From Candidatus Kerfeldbacteria bacterium (GTDB taxonomy: Bacteria > Patescibacteriota > Patescibacteriia > SBBC01 > CAIJZX01): DNA of 29,877 bases. Location: NCBI GenBank assembly GCA_016217865.1, contig JACRFO010000024.1, positions 1 through 29,877 on the forward strand, written 5' to 3'. This document shows positions 1 through 7,883 of the stretch, piece after piece. A program made the translations under genes and the position numbers. Position 1 is the stretch's first letter, and each line of letters starts with the position of its first letter. Below the pieces are notes generated by a model that saw only the letters and a list, made by a program, of their open reading frames with translations, did not search any database and was not told the origin of the DNA.

Positions 1-513
1 CGCTACCTTTCTTTTTCGACCTGTTTCCGGCGTGAAGCTGGCAGCTACGGGCGCGATACAAAAGGTATTCTCCGCGTCCACCAGTTCGATAAACTGGAAA
101 TGTTCTCGATTACAACAGACGATGCTTCTGATGCCGAACATGACTTCCTGTTGCACCTCGAGGAGAAGCTGTGGCACGGCTTGAATATCCCGTATCGCGT
201 CTTGAACCTCTGCGCTGGCGATCTTGGTTGGCCCAGCGCTCGAACCTATGACATTGAAGCCTGGCTACCTGGACAAGGGGAGTATCGCGAAGTCTCTTCA
301 ACTTCAACCACCACAGATTACCAAGCCAAGAACCTCGGCATTAAAGTTCGTCGTGAGAACGGACGTGAGTACGTTCACATGCTCAACGGTACCGCTTTTG
401 CGATTGGGCGTACGCTTATCGCAATTATCGAAAACTACCAACGCCCTGACGGTCGCATCAACGTCCCGAAAGCCTTGCAGCCGTTCATGGGAAAGCTGAA
501 GGTGATTGGGTGA
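1..513 (+). CDS. serS: Seryl-tRNA synthetase, C-terminal part (5' end outside window)
   Basis: Cytoplasmic class II aminoacyl-tRNA synthetase that charges tRNA-Ser (and tRNA-Sec where present) with serine. The frame is open from base 1, so only the catalytic C-terminal ~170 residues are seen. Class II motif 2 is visible at the left edge (CFRREAGSYG, then KGILRVHQF). It is followed by the active-site stretch GDLGWPSARTYDIEAW and motif 3 near the end (NGTAFAIGRTLIAIIEN, with the conserved GRT arginine). The N-terminal tRNA-binding coiled coil lies upstream of the window. The stop codon overlaps the alr start by 4 nt (GTGA), so the two are translationally coupled. Family assignment is secure. 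Confidence 0.96.
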   Translation, partial: RYLSFSTCFRREAGSYGRDTKGILRVHQFDKLEMFSITTDDASDAEHDFLLHLEEKLWHGLNIPYRVLNLCAGDLGWPSARTYDIEAWLPGQGEYREVSSTSTTTDYQAKNLGIKVRRENGREYVHMLNGTAFAIGRTLIAIIENYQRPDGRINVPKALQPFMGKLKVIG

Positions 514-1646
514 GTGCCGTGCCGTCCCGTTTCCAACGTACGTGGATTGAACTGTCACGGTCGGCCCTCCGTCACAACATGGCGCAGTTGCAACAACTCG
601 TCGGCTCGCAGGTCCAGCTCATGCCGATTGTTAAGGCTAATGCCTATGGCCATGGAGTGCGACAAACGGTCGACGCTCTCGGTGACTTACGCCGTTGGGG
701 ATTTGGTGTCGCAACGGGAGCGGAAGGCCTGCAGCTCCGGACATTACAACCGCATGGACGCATTCTTGTTCTGAGTTCATGGCAACCAGCCCAGCTCCGC
801 CAGCTTGTCAAAGCTCAACTTGAGCTCGCCGTCTGGGACGAGGTCTCGTTAGCAGCGATTCAGTCTCTACCACAGTCACTCCGACGCCAAGCTCGCGTCC
901 ACCTCAAGCTGGATACTGGTACCACACGGATTGGATTTCAACGGTCTGACCTCCCGGTACTCTATCGTCGTCTCGCTCGGCAAGTCATCCACGTTGTCGG
1001 CATCTTCTCTCATTTTGCAAATGCCGAAGAGGCCGGTCAGACAAGAACCAAACAACAGTTACATAATTTTACGACACTTCTTGATGCTCTACACATACCG
1101 CTGCAGGAGATAGACACCCATATGGCCTGTACCGCTGCGGCTATGGCCTATCCTGGGGCTAGATTTGGCCTTATACGGCCAGGAATGGGCTTGTATGGCC
1201 TCTGGCCTTCCCCACAAATCCAGGCTCGTTTACGGGCTACCCATCCGACGTTTCAATTGCAACCAGTGCTGTCCTGGAAAAGCCGCCTGCTGCAAATCAA
1301 AACCGTTCCGGCTGGAACAGCTGTTGGCTACGGTTCGACCTGGCATGCGCCACGACGGATGTCCGTTGGCGTCGTCCCAGTCGGGTATGCTGACGGTTAT
1401 GATCGACATTGGTCGAACGCGGCCTGGGTCACGATCGCTGGGAAGCGCGCCCCAGTCATCGGCCGAGTGTGTATGAATATGTTCATGGTCGACCTGCGAC
1501 ACATTCGCCGGCCACGTCCCGGTCAGGAAGTGACGTTACTTGGTCCGGGTATCACGGCTGATACGTTGGCAGCTTTGCAGGGGACGATCAACTACGAGGT
1601 GACGACACGTCTGTCGCCGGACATTCAACGCATACTGACGAGGTAA
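510..1646 (+). CDS. alr: Alanine racemase
   Basis: PLP-dependent fold III enzyme that interconverts L- and D-alanine, supplying D-Ala for peptidoglycan; 378 aa, normal for the family. The PLP lysine is K42 in IVKANAYGHGV. The second catalytic residue is Tyr274 in AVGYGSTW, followed by the signature GVVPVGYADGY. GRVCMNMFMVDL matches the C-terminal Alr motif, with Asn where many members have Asp. The start is GTG at 510, inside the serS stop; a GAAGG Shine-Dalgarno-like stretch lies just upstream. FtsQ follows after 5 nt, so wall precursor supply and division are co-transcribed. Confidence 0.95.
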   Translation: MSAVPSRFQRTWIELSRSALRHNMAQLQQLVGSQVQLMPIVKANAYGHGVRQTVDALGDLRRWGFGVATGAEGLQLRTLQPHGRILVLSSWQPAQLRQLVKAQLELAVWDEVSLAAIQSLPQSLRRQARVHLKLDTGTTRIGFQRSDLPVLYRRLARQVIHVVGIFSHFANAEEAGQTRTKQQLHNFTTLLDALHIPLQEIDTHMACTAAAMAYPGARFGLIRPGMGLYGLWPSPQIQARLRATHPTFQLQPVLSWKSRLLQIKTVPAGTAVGYGSTWHAPRRMSVGVVPVGYADGYDRHWSNAAWVTIAGKRAPVIGRVCMNMFMVDLRHIRRPRPGQEVTLLGPGITADTLAALQGTINYEVTTRLSPDIQRILTR

Positions 1647-1651
1647 TATCT

Positions 1652-2680
1652 ATGGCTTGGTGGATGATAAACCGCCGAAAAGTCCCGCGACCTGAACTCA
1701 TCGGGCCGCATAAATCGTCGAACCCAATGTTCGCCGAAGGTTCGCCCGAACACCTCGCGCTGTTTCGCCAACGCGTATTATCGGCCCTGGCCTTAGTGTT
1801 CGTTGTTGGCGCGGCAGTGTGGTTAGTGTATGGACCATGGTTCAGGATTACTACCGTAGCGGTCACCGGCACACGAATCATTAACCCCACGAGTCTCCAG
1901 CGCGTAACAGAACGGTACGTTGATGGTCGGCGGTGGTATATTCTTCCCAATCGAACACTCTGGGTTCTATCAGCTGGCCATCTCACAAAAACTCTTGAGA
2001 AACAAATCCGCCAGCGCTTATCGATTGAATTGGTCACGGTGGTCAAGCAGCGGCCGCATACCCTCAAGATCGTCGTCGCCGAACGAACGCCGGTGGCGAC
2101 GTGGTACGATGGCCGACAGTATGCCACGGTGGACCGTCATGGCGTCATCATCGACCTCCAAGCGGCAGCGATCCAAAACCTCCCACTCATTACTGACGAG
2201 AATGAACAAGCGTTCGGTGTCGACTCTAGTGTCGTAAAACAAGAGGTCATATCAGCCATCCTAGGAATCGAGAGGGAACTCACCACAGCCAAGCTCAAGA
2301 TGGTCACATTCCTTATTCCGGTCCCAACCTGCCCAATCACGATCGAACAAATCGAACCGGAATCAACCAATGCAAATACAAACCAATCAAGCGTCAACAT
2401 CAACGCCACGGCGAATACCAACGCGACTGTGAGCCAGACTAACCGCAACAGCAATACTAATACCACCCGCGCTGTCCAGCGGCCCTGTGACCTCCAAGAG
2501 CTCAAGTACAGCAGCCAAGAGGTCCACGTCCAGCTCCAGGACGGTCCACGCGTGCTATTTGATCGTCACGGCGACGTTGCCCAAGCCGTTCAGTCACTCA
2601 CGAAGGTGCTGAAGCAACCGCAGGCGAGTCCGATCCATACTATTGATGTCCGTTTCGGAGAACGGGTGTACGTCCAATAA
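1652..2680 (+). CDS. ftsQ: FtsQ/DivIB-like cell-division protein with Asn/Thr-rich insert
   Basis: Bitopic inner-membrane divisome protein. The layout is a cytoplasmic N-terminus (1-38), one membrane helix (about 40-60, ending VWLVYGPWF), a POTRA domain (about 64-132, ITTVAVTGTRIINP) and a beta domain (AERTPVATWYDGRQYATVD, 144-161, then GVIIDL). The beta domain is split by a low-complexity Asn/Thr/Ser segment (about 239-273) before a last conserved strand region (SSQEVHVQLQDG). The family norm is 250-290 aa; here 342 aa, and the excess is mostly this linker. GAGG lies 8 nt before the ATG. It is the last gene of serS-alr-ftsQ, and its association with a wall gene supports the call. Sequence identity to FtsQ is expected to be low; the assignment rests on architecture. 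Confidence 0.82.
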   Translation: MAWWMINRRKVPRPELIGPHKSSNPMFAEGSPEHLALFRQRVLSALALVFVVGAAVWLVYGPWFRITTVAVTGTRIINPTSLQRVTERYVDGRRWYILPNRTLWVLSAGHLTKTLEKQIRQRLSIELVTVVKQRPHTLKIVVAERTPVATWYDGRQYATVDRHGVIIDLQAAAIQNLPLITDENEQAFGVDSSVVKQEVISAILGIERELTTAKLKMVTFLIPVPTCPITIEQIEPESTNANTNQSSVNINATANTNATVSQTNRNSNTNTTRAVQRPCDLQELKYSSQEVHVQLQDGPRVLFDRHGDVAQAVQSLTKVLKQPQASPIHTIDVRFGERVYVQ

Positions 2681-2714
2681 GCCTGTATTCAGTATCGGCT
2701 TCCTGTAGTGACGT

Positions 2715-2742
2715 AAAAGGTATATTAAACGACGCATATACC
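2715..2742 (-). terminator. Probable intrinsic terminator of the M23 peptidase operon
   Basis: A 7-bp inverted repeat GGTATAT/ATATACC (2719-2725 and 2736-2742) lies between the convergent ftsQ and M23 genes. Read on the minus strand it is followed directly by TTTT, as in a weak Rho-independent terminator. The stem is AU-rich, so efficiency is doubtful. Confidence 0.45.
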
Positions 2743-2774
2743 CAGAAAAGAAAGGCGCGACCGACTACTCCCCT

Positions 2775-4076
2775 CTATCCGCCGGGGAGGTATTTGAGTG
2801 GGTCATCTGGTAAGCCATTCAAACGCACTTCGAAGTGGAGGTGTGGACCGCTCGAGTACGGACCGGAACCGGCGGCACCCCACGCTCCCCCGGACAACCC
2901 AATCACATCCCCTTGCTGGACAACTTGGTCAGCGTGGACGTAAATCGCTGACATGTGGAGGTAGCGGGTAGACATGCCATTCAAACTCGGGTGGATGATA
3001 GCGATATAGTTCAAGGCGCTCACCTTGCGGCCGTTGATCGTCATGTAGTTGGGGCTGAAGGCAGCCGAAACGACACCGTCAGCGGTGGCCCGGACCGGTG
3101 AGCCGACCGGCGTGCCAACATCAAGTCCAGAGTGTTCACCGATGATGCGACGGTATGGGTACTCCGGGTCGTGGAAATATGCCGTAACTCGACGGGAACC
3201 AATTGGCCAGATGAGTCCAGTTGATGAAAAATCTTCCGCCGAGAGATCAGTTCCGTTAAGTTTCGCTTGGAGCTGCTTCTCGAGGAGGTTGATCGTGGCG
3301 TTTGCCTGCTGCTCTTCCTGGGCAGCTTGCTGGGCCAAAGTTTCGTACTCATCCGCCGACTTCTTCGCCCCATTCAACAGTTGATCCTTCAGATTTTTCT
3401 GATCAATTGTCGACTGTTTTTGCGTGACCAGTTGCGCTTGGGCCTGCTTCTGTTCGTCCCGTGTCTCTGATAATTGGTCTTGCTTGCTCTGCAGGTCTTC
3501 GCGCAGCCGCTTTAAACTGCCAATCGAATCGCCGAGTGACTGACTGATTGAGGCTGTGGCTTGGGCTTGGCTGTAGAAGTCAGCCAGTGAACTGTGGGTA
3601 AAGACAAGCGATAGTGTTGTCGTTCGCGTATTGGCGTCGAGCTGGCGGATCGCTTCGGCGAGTTTCCCCTTTTGGGAATCGATATCCGTTGTCTTTTGGT
3701 CAATACTCTGCTGGAATGCTCGCATCTGGAGATCAAGGCTGCCAATTTCTTCTTCCTTCGCTTGAATAGCAAAGTTCGTTTCGGCAATCTGATTGTCGAT
3801 CACCCGAATTTGGGCTTGGATATCCTGGACTTGTCCGGTCGCCGTTTCGGCGGCTTGCCGGAACTGTTCGGCTTGCTCCTGCAGCTCGCTGATATGCTTC
3901 TTCTTCTCTTCGATCTGCGCGTTGATTTCTGAAATGGGATCAGGAACTGCTGCAACCGAAGTCGAATCAGGTGGAGTCGTCGTTTGCCCAATGGCTGGTT
4001 GCTGGGCCACGCTAAACACGCCGATGAGCGCAGCGAGGGCCAAAACGAGGGCTGTACTGTTTGTCTTCGACACCAT
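2775..4076 (-). CDS. Secreted coiled-coil M23 metalloendopeptidase (EnvC/NlpD-like)
   Basis: Zinc peptidase domain of the lysostaphin/LytM family, cutting peptidoglycan cross-bridges or activating an amidase. An N-terminal signal peptide (1-30, hydrophobic ALVLALAALIGVFSVA) is followed by a long Gln/Glu/Lys-rich coiled coil (about 48-272) and a C-terminal M23 domain (about 285-433). Zinc ligands and catalytic residues are intact: H315 and D319 in GEHSGLD, H374 in TRYLHM, H412 and H414 in GPHLHFEV. Coiled coil plus LytM is the EnvC architecture, but the active site of true EnvC is degenerate, so this one is probably catalytic itself. The start at 4076 is preferred over 4178 because it begins the signal peptide, has GGAG 8 nt upstream and avoids overlap with gltX. 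Confidence 0.9.
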   Translation of the reverse strand: MVSKTNSTALVLALAALIGVFSVAQQPAIGQTTTPPDSTSVAAVPDPISEINAQIEEKKKHISELQEQAEQFRQAAETATGQVQDIQAQIRVIDNQIAETNFAIQAKEEEIGSLDLQMRAFQQSIDQKTTDIDSQKGKLAEAIRQLDANTRTTTLSLVFTHSSLADFYSQAQATASISQSLGDSIGSLKRLREDLQSKQDQLSETRDEQKQAQAQLVTQKQSTIDQKNLKDQLLNGAKKSADEYETLAQQAAQEEQQANATINLLEKQLQAKLNGTDLSAEDFSSTGLIWPIGSRRVTAYFHDPEYPYRRIIGEHSGLDVGTPVGSPVRATADGVVSAAFSPNYMTINGRKVSALNYIAIIHPSLNGMSTRYLHMSAIYVHADQVVQQGDVIGLSGGAWGAAGSGPYSSGPHLHFEVRLNGLPDDPLKYLPGG

Positions 4077-4134
4077 AGTGTGTGCTCCGAGAATAGCAAA
4101 AAACCGCTTGATTGTCAACTGTAACTCGTAATCC

Positions 4135-5592
4135 TTACAGGAATGCGGCGATCCGTCGCTGGCTTTCCGCTGGCCCAAGCAACGCGATCAAATCGAAGAC
4201 ATCCGGACTAGCTGGCCGCAAACTCAAGGCCACGCGAAGCGGCCAAAGGACGTCACCGTTCTTCTTACCAGCGGCCGCGATCGCTACCAGCATGGCCGCC
4301 TTCAATCCAGCCGCCGTCCAAGTGCCGGACTGGGTCTGTAACCAGGTTGAAGCCCAGGTGAGGTCCTGTTGAACCTGATCAGTCTTCCCCTTCTTCGGCA
4401 CGAGCAGCGATCGTTCGAAGGTGGTGAGCTCCGAATCCCAGACCGACGGGAACACGAAGTTAATCAGCTGGTCAATATCCGACAATTTTACCAACCGATC
4501 CTGGACCAGCCGTAATGCGGCCGTCAGCCAGGTAGGACTGACTTGATCTGCAGGTTGGTGCCAGAATGGTTCCAAACGGACCTGAAGTTCGTCAGGCGTC
4601 AGTCGGCGGATATACAATCCATTCAACCAATCGAGCTTCGTTTGATCAAAGATAGCCCCGGAGGGATGGACGTCCTCAATGGCAAACTGGGCTAACACGT
4701 CATCCGTGGTCATCACTTCGGCTTCCCCTTTTGGATGCCAGCCCATCAGGACGAGGAAATTGCGCATCGCTTCCGGTAAGTACCCTTGGTCACGGAACAT
4801 CAGGGCCGAAGTCGTCCCGTGCCGCTTCGACATTTTTGACCGGTCCGTTCCGAGGATTAGTGGAAAGTGGGCGAAGGCCGGGACCTCCCAACCGAGCGCT
4901 TGATAAATGAAGAGGTGTTTCGGCGCTGACGGGAGCCACTCTTCGGCCCGGAAGACGTGGCTAATCTGCATCGCGTGATCATCAACCACAACCGCCAAGT
5001 GATACGTCGGATAGCCGTCGGACTTCATGATAACGCTGTCGTCAAGCAGGTCGTATTTGAATATTACATCCCCGCGAATGAGGTCGTGGAGCGTGACCGT
5101 CCCGGTCTCTGGTAGTCGTAAACGCACAGTCGCCGACTCCCCTGCTCCGCGGCGTCGATCAGCCTCTTCGCGAGTTAGTGTCGCACAATGTTTGTCATAC
5201 CGAGGCGGAAGTTTAGCCGCTGTTTGTGCTGCCCGAACTTGTTCTAAACGTTCAGGCGTACAGAAACAGTAGTAGGCGCGCCCACTACCGACCAACTGCG
5301 CCGCTGCATCCTGGTACAACTGTAGGCGTTCTCTCTGGATATATGGTCCAAACGATCCGCCTTCCTGCGGTCCCTCATCAGGCGAAAACCCTAACCAGTA
5401 CAAGGCTTCGTAGATACGGTCAGCGCTACCGGCGACAAATCGTTTCTGGTCGGTATCCTCAATCCGGAGAACGAACGTCCCGTGGTGCTGTTTCGCGTAC
5501 ACCCAATTGAACAGCGCGATCCACAACGTACCGATGTGGACTTCACCGGTTGGTGATGGGGCCAGTCGGACTCTAACGGGTGCGTTTGGCAT
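4135..5592 (-). CDS. gltX: Glutamyl-tRNA synthetase
   Basis: Class I synthetase charging tRNA-Glu. The HIGH motif appears as HIGT (19-22) in APSPTGEVHIGTLW; KMSKR is at 253-257 in LGTDRSKMSKRHG. FVLRIEDTD (40-48) is the usual GluRS substrate loop, and the all-helical anticodon-binding region fills the C-terminus. 485 aa is normal. Its first 20 nt overlap the 3' end of the upstream TagA/WecG gene, and the M23 gene follows after 58 nt, so the three probably form one unit. tRNA-Gln is present in the window and no GlnRS was seen, so a non-discriminating GluRS with GatCAB is possible but not shown. Confidence 0.96.
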   Translation of the reverse strand: MPNAPVRVRLAPSPTGEVHIGTLWIALFNWVYAKQHHGTFVLRIEDTDQKRFVAGSADRIYEALYWLGFSPDEGPQEGGSFGPYIQRERLQLYQDAAAQLVGSGRAYYCFCTPERLEQVRAAQTAAKLPPRYDKHCATLTREEADRRRGAGESATVRLRLPETGTVTLHDLIRGDVIFKYDLLDDSVIMKSDGYPTYHLAVVVDDHAMQISHVFRAEEWLPSAPKHLFIYQALGWEVPAFAHFPLILGTDRSKMSKRHGTTSALMFRDQGYLPEAMRNFLVLMGWHPKGEAEVMTTDDVLAQFAIEDVHPSGAIFDQTKLDWLNGLYIRRLTPDELQVRLEPFWHQPADQVSPTWLTAALRLVQDRLVKLSDIDQLINFVFPSVWDSELTTFERSLLVPKKGKTDQVQQDLTWASTWLQTQSGTWTAAGLKAAMLVAIAAAGKKNGDVLWPLRVALSLRPASPDVFDLIALLGPAESQRRIAAFL

Positions 5593-6349
5593 AACGGTGT
5601 TTCATCAACTCAATCATGAATCGCCACGTTGCATTCCGAACTCGCTGACGTCGAAACTGCGGCTGGTAGTGCTGACCAGCGGTCAGGTACGTATACAACC
5701 ATTCAAAACCGACGCGTCGGATGAACTGCGGCGGTCGACGGACAGTACCAGCCAGGTAATCAAAGGTCCGCCCCACGCCCATGGCCAGCCGGACGTCATG
5801 CAATCCAGGGCGATGGCGGTCAATCCACAGTTCTTGTTTCGGTGCACCAAGGGCCACTAAGAGAATAGTCGGCTTGGCCTGATGGATCCGCTCGAGAACG
5901 CGCCGATCATGAACCTTCTGCCAAGGTCCACGGAATCCTGATTCGACTCCGACGACTTTCAGTCCAGGATTCGTGGCAACTAACGTCTGGGCCGCCCATT
6001 CGGCCACCCCTGGTCCACCACCGAACAAGAAGACTGACCAGCCCTGCTCGCCCGCCGAGCGCATTAAGTCGTTGACGAAGTCCACTCCGGGTATCCGTTG
6101 CTGAAGTTGATCACCTTGCAGACGAGCACCGACATGGAGACCCATGCCGTCAGCCAATGACAAGTCGGCGTCATTCAAAATTCGCCGGAAGGTCGGATGG
6201 GCCGTTGCTTCGAGGAGGAACTCTGGACCCGGGGTGACGACATGGTGGAAGCGTGGTTCGGTGATGAGCCGACTGGCCGCCTGCAGGGCTTCTTCCGTGG
6301 TCAGGTTATCGACCGTGACGCCCATGATGCTAATAGCCTTCCGTTGCAT
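5573..6349 (-). CDS. WecG/TagA/CpsF-family glycosyltransferase
   Basis: GT26 enzyme transferring an N-acetylhexosamine or related sugar to a lipid-linked carrier for surface glycopolymer synthesis, acting at the membrane face. Conserved blocks are visible: the Val-Thr-Pro segment (VVTPGPEFLLEA), LSLADGMGLHVGARLQG with the catalytic-type Asp of ADG, GVDFVNDLM, FLFGGGPGVAEWAA, and the C-terminal LVALGAPKQELWIDRHR. It has 258 aa, typical. The start at 6349 (MQRKAISIMGVTV) is chosen because a promoter ends 7 nt before it; the longer ORF start at 6385 lies inside that promoter. The gene is first in TagA-gltX-M23 and is divergent from the gene at 6389. Confidence 0.88.
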   Translation of the reverse strand: MQRKAISIMGVTVDNLTTEEALQAASRLITEPRFHHVVTPGPEFLLEATAHPTFRRILNDADLSLADGMGLHVGARLQGDQLQQRIPGVDFVNDLMRSAGEQGWSVFLFGGGPGVAEWAAQTLVATNPGLKVVGVESGFRGPWQKVHDRRVLERIHQAKPTILLVALGAPKQELWIDRHRPGLHDVRLAMGVGRTFDYLAGTVRRPPQFIRRVGFEWLYTYLTAGQHYQPQFRRQRVRNATWRFMIELMKHRYAKRTR

Positions 6350-6352
6350 AGG

Positions 6353-6381
6353 TTGAAGCCTACCAGAAAAAATGGTATAAT
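6353..6381 (+). promoter_or_regulatory. Promoter for the 6389 gene; predicts a leaderless mRNA
   Basis: A -35 box TTGAAG (6353-6358), a 17-nt spacer and -10 TATAAT (6376-6381) preceded by TGG (extended -10). Only 7 nt separate the -10 from the ATG at 6389, placing the expected start site at or next to the start codon. No Shine-Dalgarno sequence fits. It overlaps the opposite-strand promoter almost completely. Confidence 0.8.
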
Positions 6382-6385
6382 TCAA
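6357..6385 (-). promoter_or_regulatory. Promoter for the TagA/gltX operon, interlocked with the divergent one
   Basis: On the minus strand: -35 TTGAAT (6380-6385), 17-nt spacer, then TGG-TAGGCT as an extended -10 (6357-6362), then 7 nt to the ATG at 6349. The -10 is weak (3 of 6), but spacing and the TGN element fit. Each promoter's -35 overlaps or abuts the other's -10, so polymerase binding should be mutually exclusive. Confidence 0.55.
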
Positions 6386-6388
6386 GAC

Positions 6389-7879
6389 ATGAAACGGGTA
6401 TTCTCAATTTTCGGTATCGCCTCACTCTTGTTGACCACGAGTCCGGTTTTGCTGCGCGCTCAAGTCGCCCCAGGCAGTACTTTTAATCCCAACCTGATCA
6501 TCACCGACGACCAACTCCTCGACACGTCCATGTCACGGAATCGGATTCAAGAATTTCTCAATAGCCACAACGGCGTGTTGAAAAACTACGTTTCCTCGGA
6601 CATCACCGGTACGTTGAAGCCGGCCGCACAATTGATCTACGAGGCCGCCCAAGCAGCCCAAATTAACCCGAAGTTCATCCTCGTCATTCTCCACAAAGAG
6701 CAGAGCCTCATCGATGACGCTGTACCCGCCCAAAGCCAGCTGGATTGGGCTACGGGATACGCATTTTGTGATAGCTGTAGCAGTGACACGCCCAGCATTC
6801 AACAGTATCGCGGTTTCGGTAAGCAAGTCTGGAACTCGGCCCAACTCATCCGTCGCTACCTGAATAACCTGCAAACGATTGGTGTCACGACGCGGGCGAT
6901 TGCTAACACCTGGGGACCTGGAAAGACCAATGGGGTGCTCTGTATCGATAGTGACTTCAATTCTGGGCGGAATATTTGTACCCCGGGTTCGACGATCCTG
7001 ATCACGCCGGCGAATTTCGTTACCTCGATTCTCTACACCTACACCCCGCACCCGGGCGGTAATTACTCCTTCTGGAAGATTTGGAACGGCTACAACTTCA
7101 CCCTCACTCGGTTCTATCCGAATGGCACAGTCCTGCGGACGAAGAGCAGTTCCTCGATCTACCTCATCAGTAACGGCCTCAAACGTCGGTTTGCGTCGAT
7201 GTCAGCGTTTTTATCGCGGTACAGCTTGAACCAAGTCATCACGGTGAGCGCCGACCAACTCGCCCAATATGACAACGGGCAAACCATATCGTTCGCGAAC
7301 TACTCACTAGTTTCCCCACAAACCGGCGGCGTCTACTTGCTCGTTGACGACGTGAAGCGACCGATCAAATCAAAGCAAGCTTTCCTTGCAGCCGGCTTCC
7401 AAAATGACGAAGTAATCAAAGTGAAGTGGTCGGATCTCCAGTCGTACATCGACGGTGAACCAATTACGCCGGATAACATCTACCCTTCTGGTATTCTCAT
7501 GCAGAATAAGAAAACCGGCGCCGTCTTCTTCGTCAAAGACAAGATCAAACACGGCATTATGAGTAGTGCGATTTACAAATCACGCTTCGGCATACAGAAA
7601 CCTATTCGCGTCCAACCGGCCACGCTCGCCACCTATACAGATGGAGCAATGATCGGATTCAAGGACGGCGATCTCGTCCAAAGCAAGTCAGGTGGGCCAC
7701 TCTACTTCATCTCGAACGGCAACCGGCTTCCGATCGCCAGCTGGGCCGCGGCTCAAGCTTACGGCTTTGATAAGATTATTAAAACTGTTATCAAGACCGA
7801 CGATAAGTCCTTGGCGCTGCACCCGCTCGGTCCGACGCTTGATGTCGGCGGGGCGATTCAAACCGCTAACGCCCGCTAA
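6389..7879 (+). CDS. Secreted lysozyme/SLT-like protein with four tandem C-terminal repeats
   Basis: 496 aa with a signal peptide (1-25, ending VLLRAQ). Residues 35-235 resemble the lysozyme-like domain of secreted actinobacterial and CPR proteins: MSRNRIQEFLNS, then AAQINPKFILVILHKEQSLI, where E104 is the candidate catalytic Glu, then QLDWATGYAFC and a cysteine-containing loop. Residues 242-470 hold four repeats of about 60 aa (starting near 242, 302, 364 and 424), each with a hydrophobic V/I/L-Y/F-hydrophobic strand, a basic turn (GLKRRF, DVKRPI, DKIKHG, GNRLPI) and often a Y-x-D/N-G motif. These probably bind wall or surface glycan. Activity is not proven by sequence. The start at 6389 is set by the promoter and signal peptide; earlier in-frame Mets read through the divergent gene. 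LigB-like, PriA-like genes follow. Confidence 0.78.
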   Translation: MKRVFSIFGIASLLLTTSPVLLRAQVAPGSTFNPNLIITDDQLLDTSMSRNRIQEFLNSHNGVLKNYVSSDITGTLKPAAQLIYEAAQAAQINPKFILVILHKEQSLIDDAVPAQSQLDWATGYAFCDSCSSDTPSIQQYRGFGKQVWNSAQLIRRYLNNLQTIGVTTRAIANTWGPGKTNGVLCIDSDFNSGRNICTPGSTILITPANFVTSILYTYTPHPGGNYSFWKIWNGYNFTLTRFYPNGTVLRTKSSSSIYLISNGLKRRFASMSAFLSRYSLNQVITVSADQLAQYDNGQTISFANYSLVSPQTGGVYLLVDDVKRPIKSKQAFLAAGFQNDEVIKVKWSDLQSYIDGEPITPDNIYPSGILMQNKKTGAVFFVKDKIKHGIMSSAIYKSRFGIQKPIRVQPATLATYTDGAMIGFKDGDLVQSKSGGPLYFISNGNRLPIASWAAAQAYGFDKIIKTVIKTDDKSLALHPLGPTLDVGGAIQTANAR

Positions 7880-7883
7880 CAGT

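Noticed and set aside
4077..4178. Longer start for the M23 peptidase at 4178
   Set aside because: It would overlap gltX and bury the signal peptide; the ATG at 4076 has a Shine-Dalgarno sequence.
6197..6388. Longer start of the lysozyme-like protein at 6197
   Set aside because: The region is antisense to the TagA gene and upstream of the promoter; the signal peptide begins at 6389.
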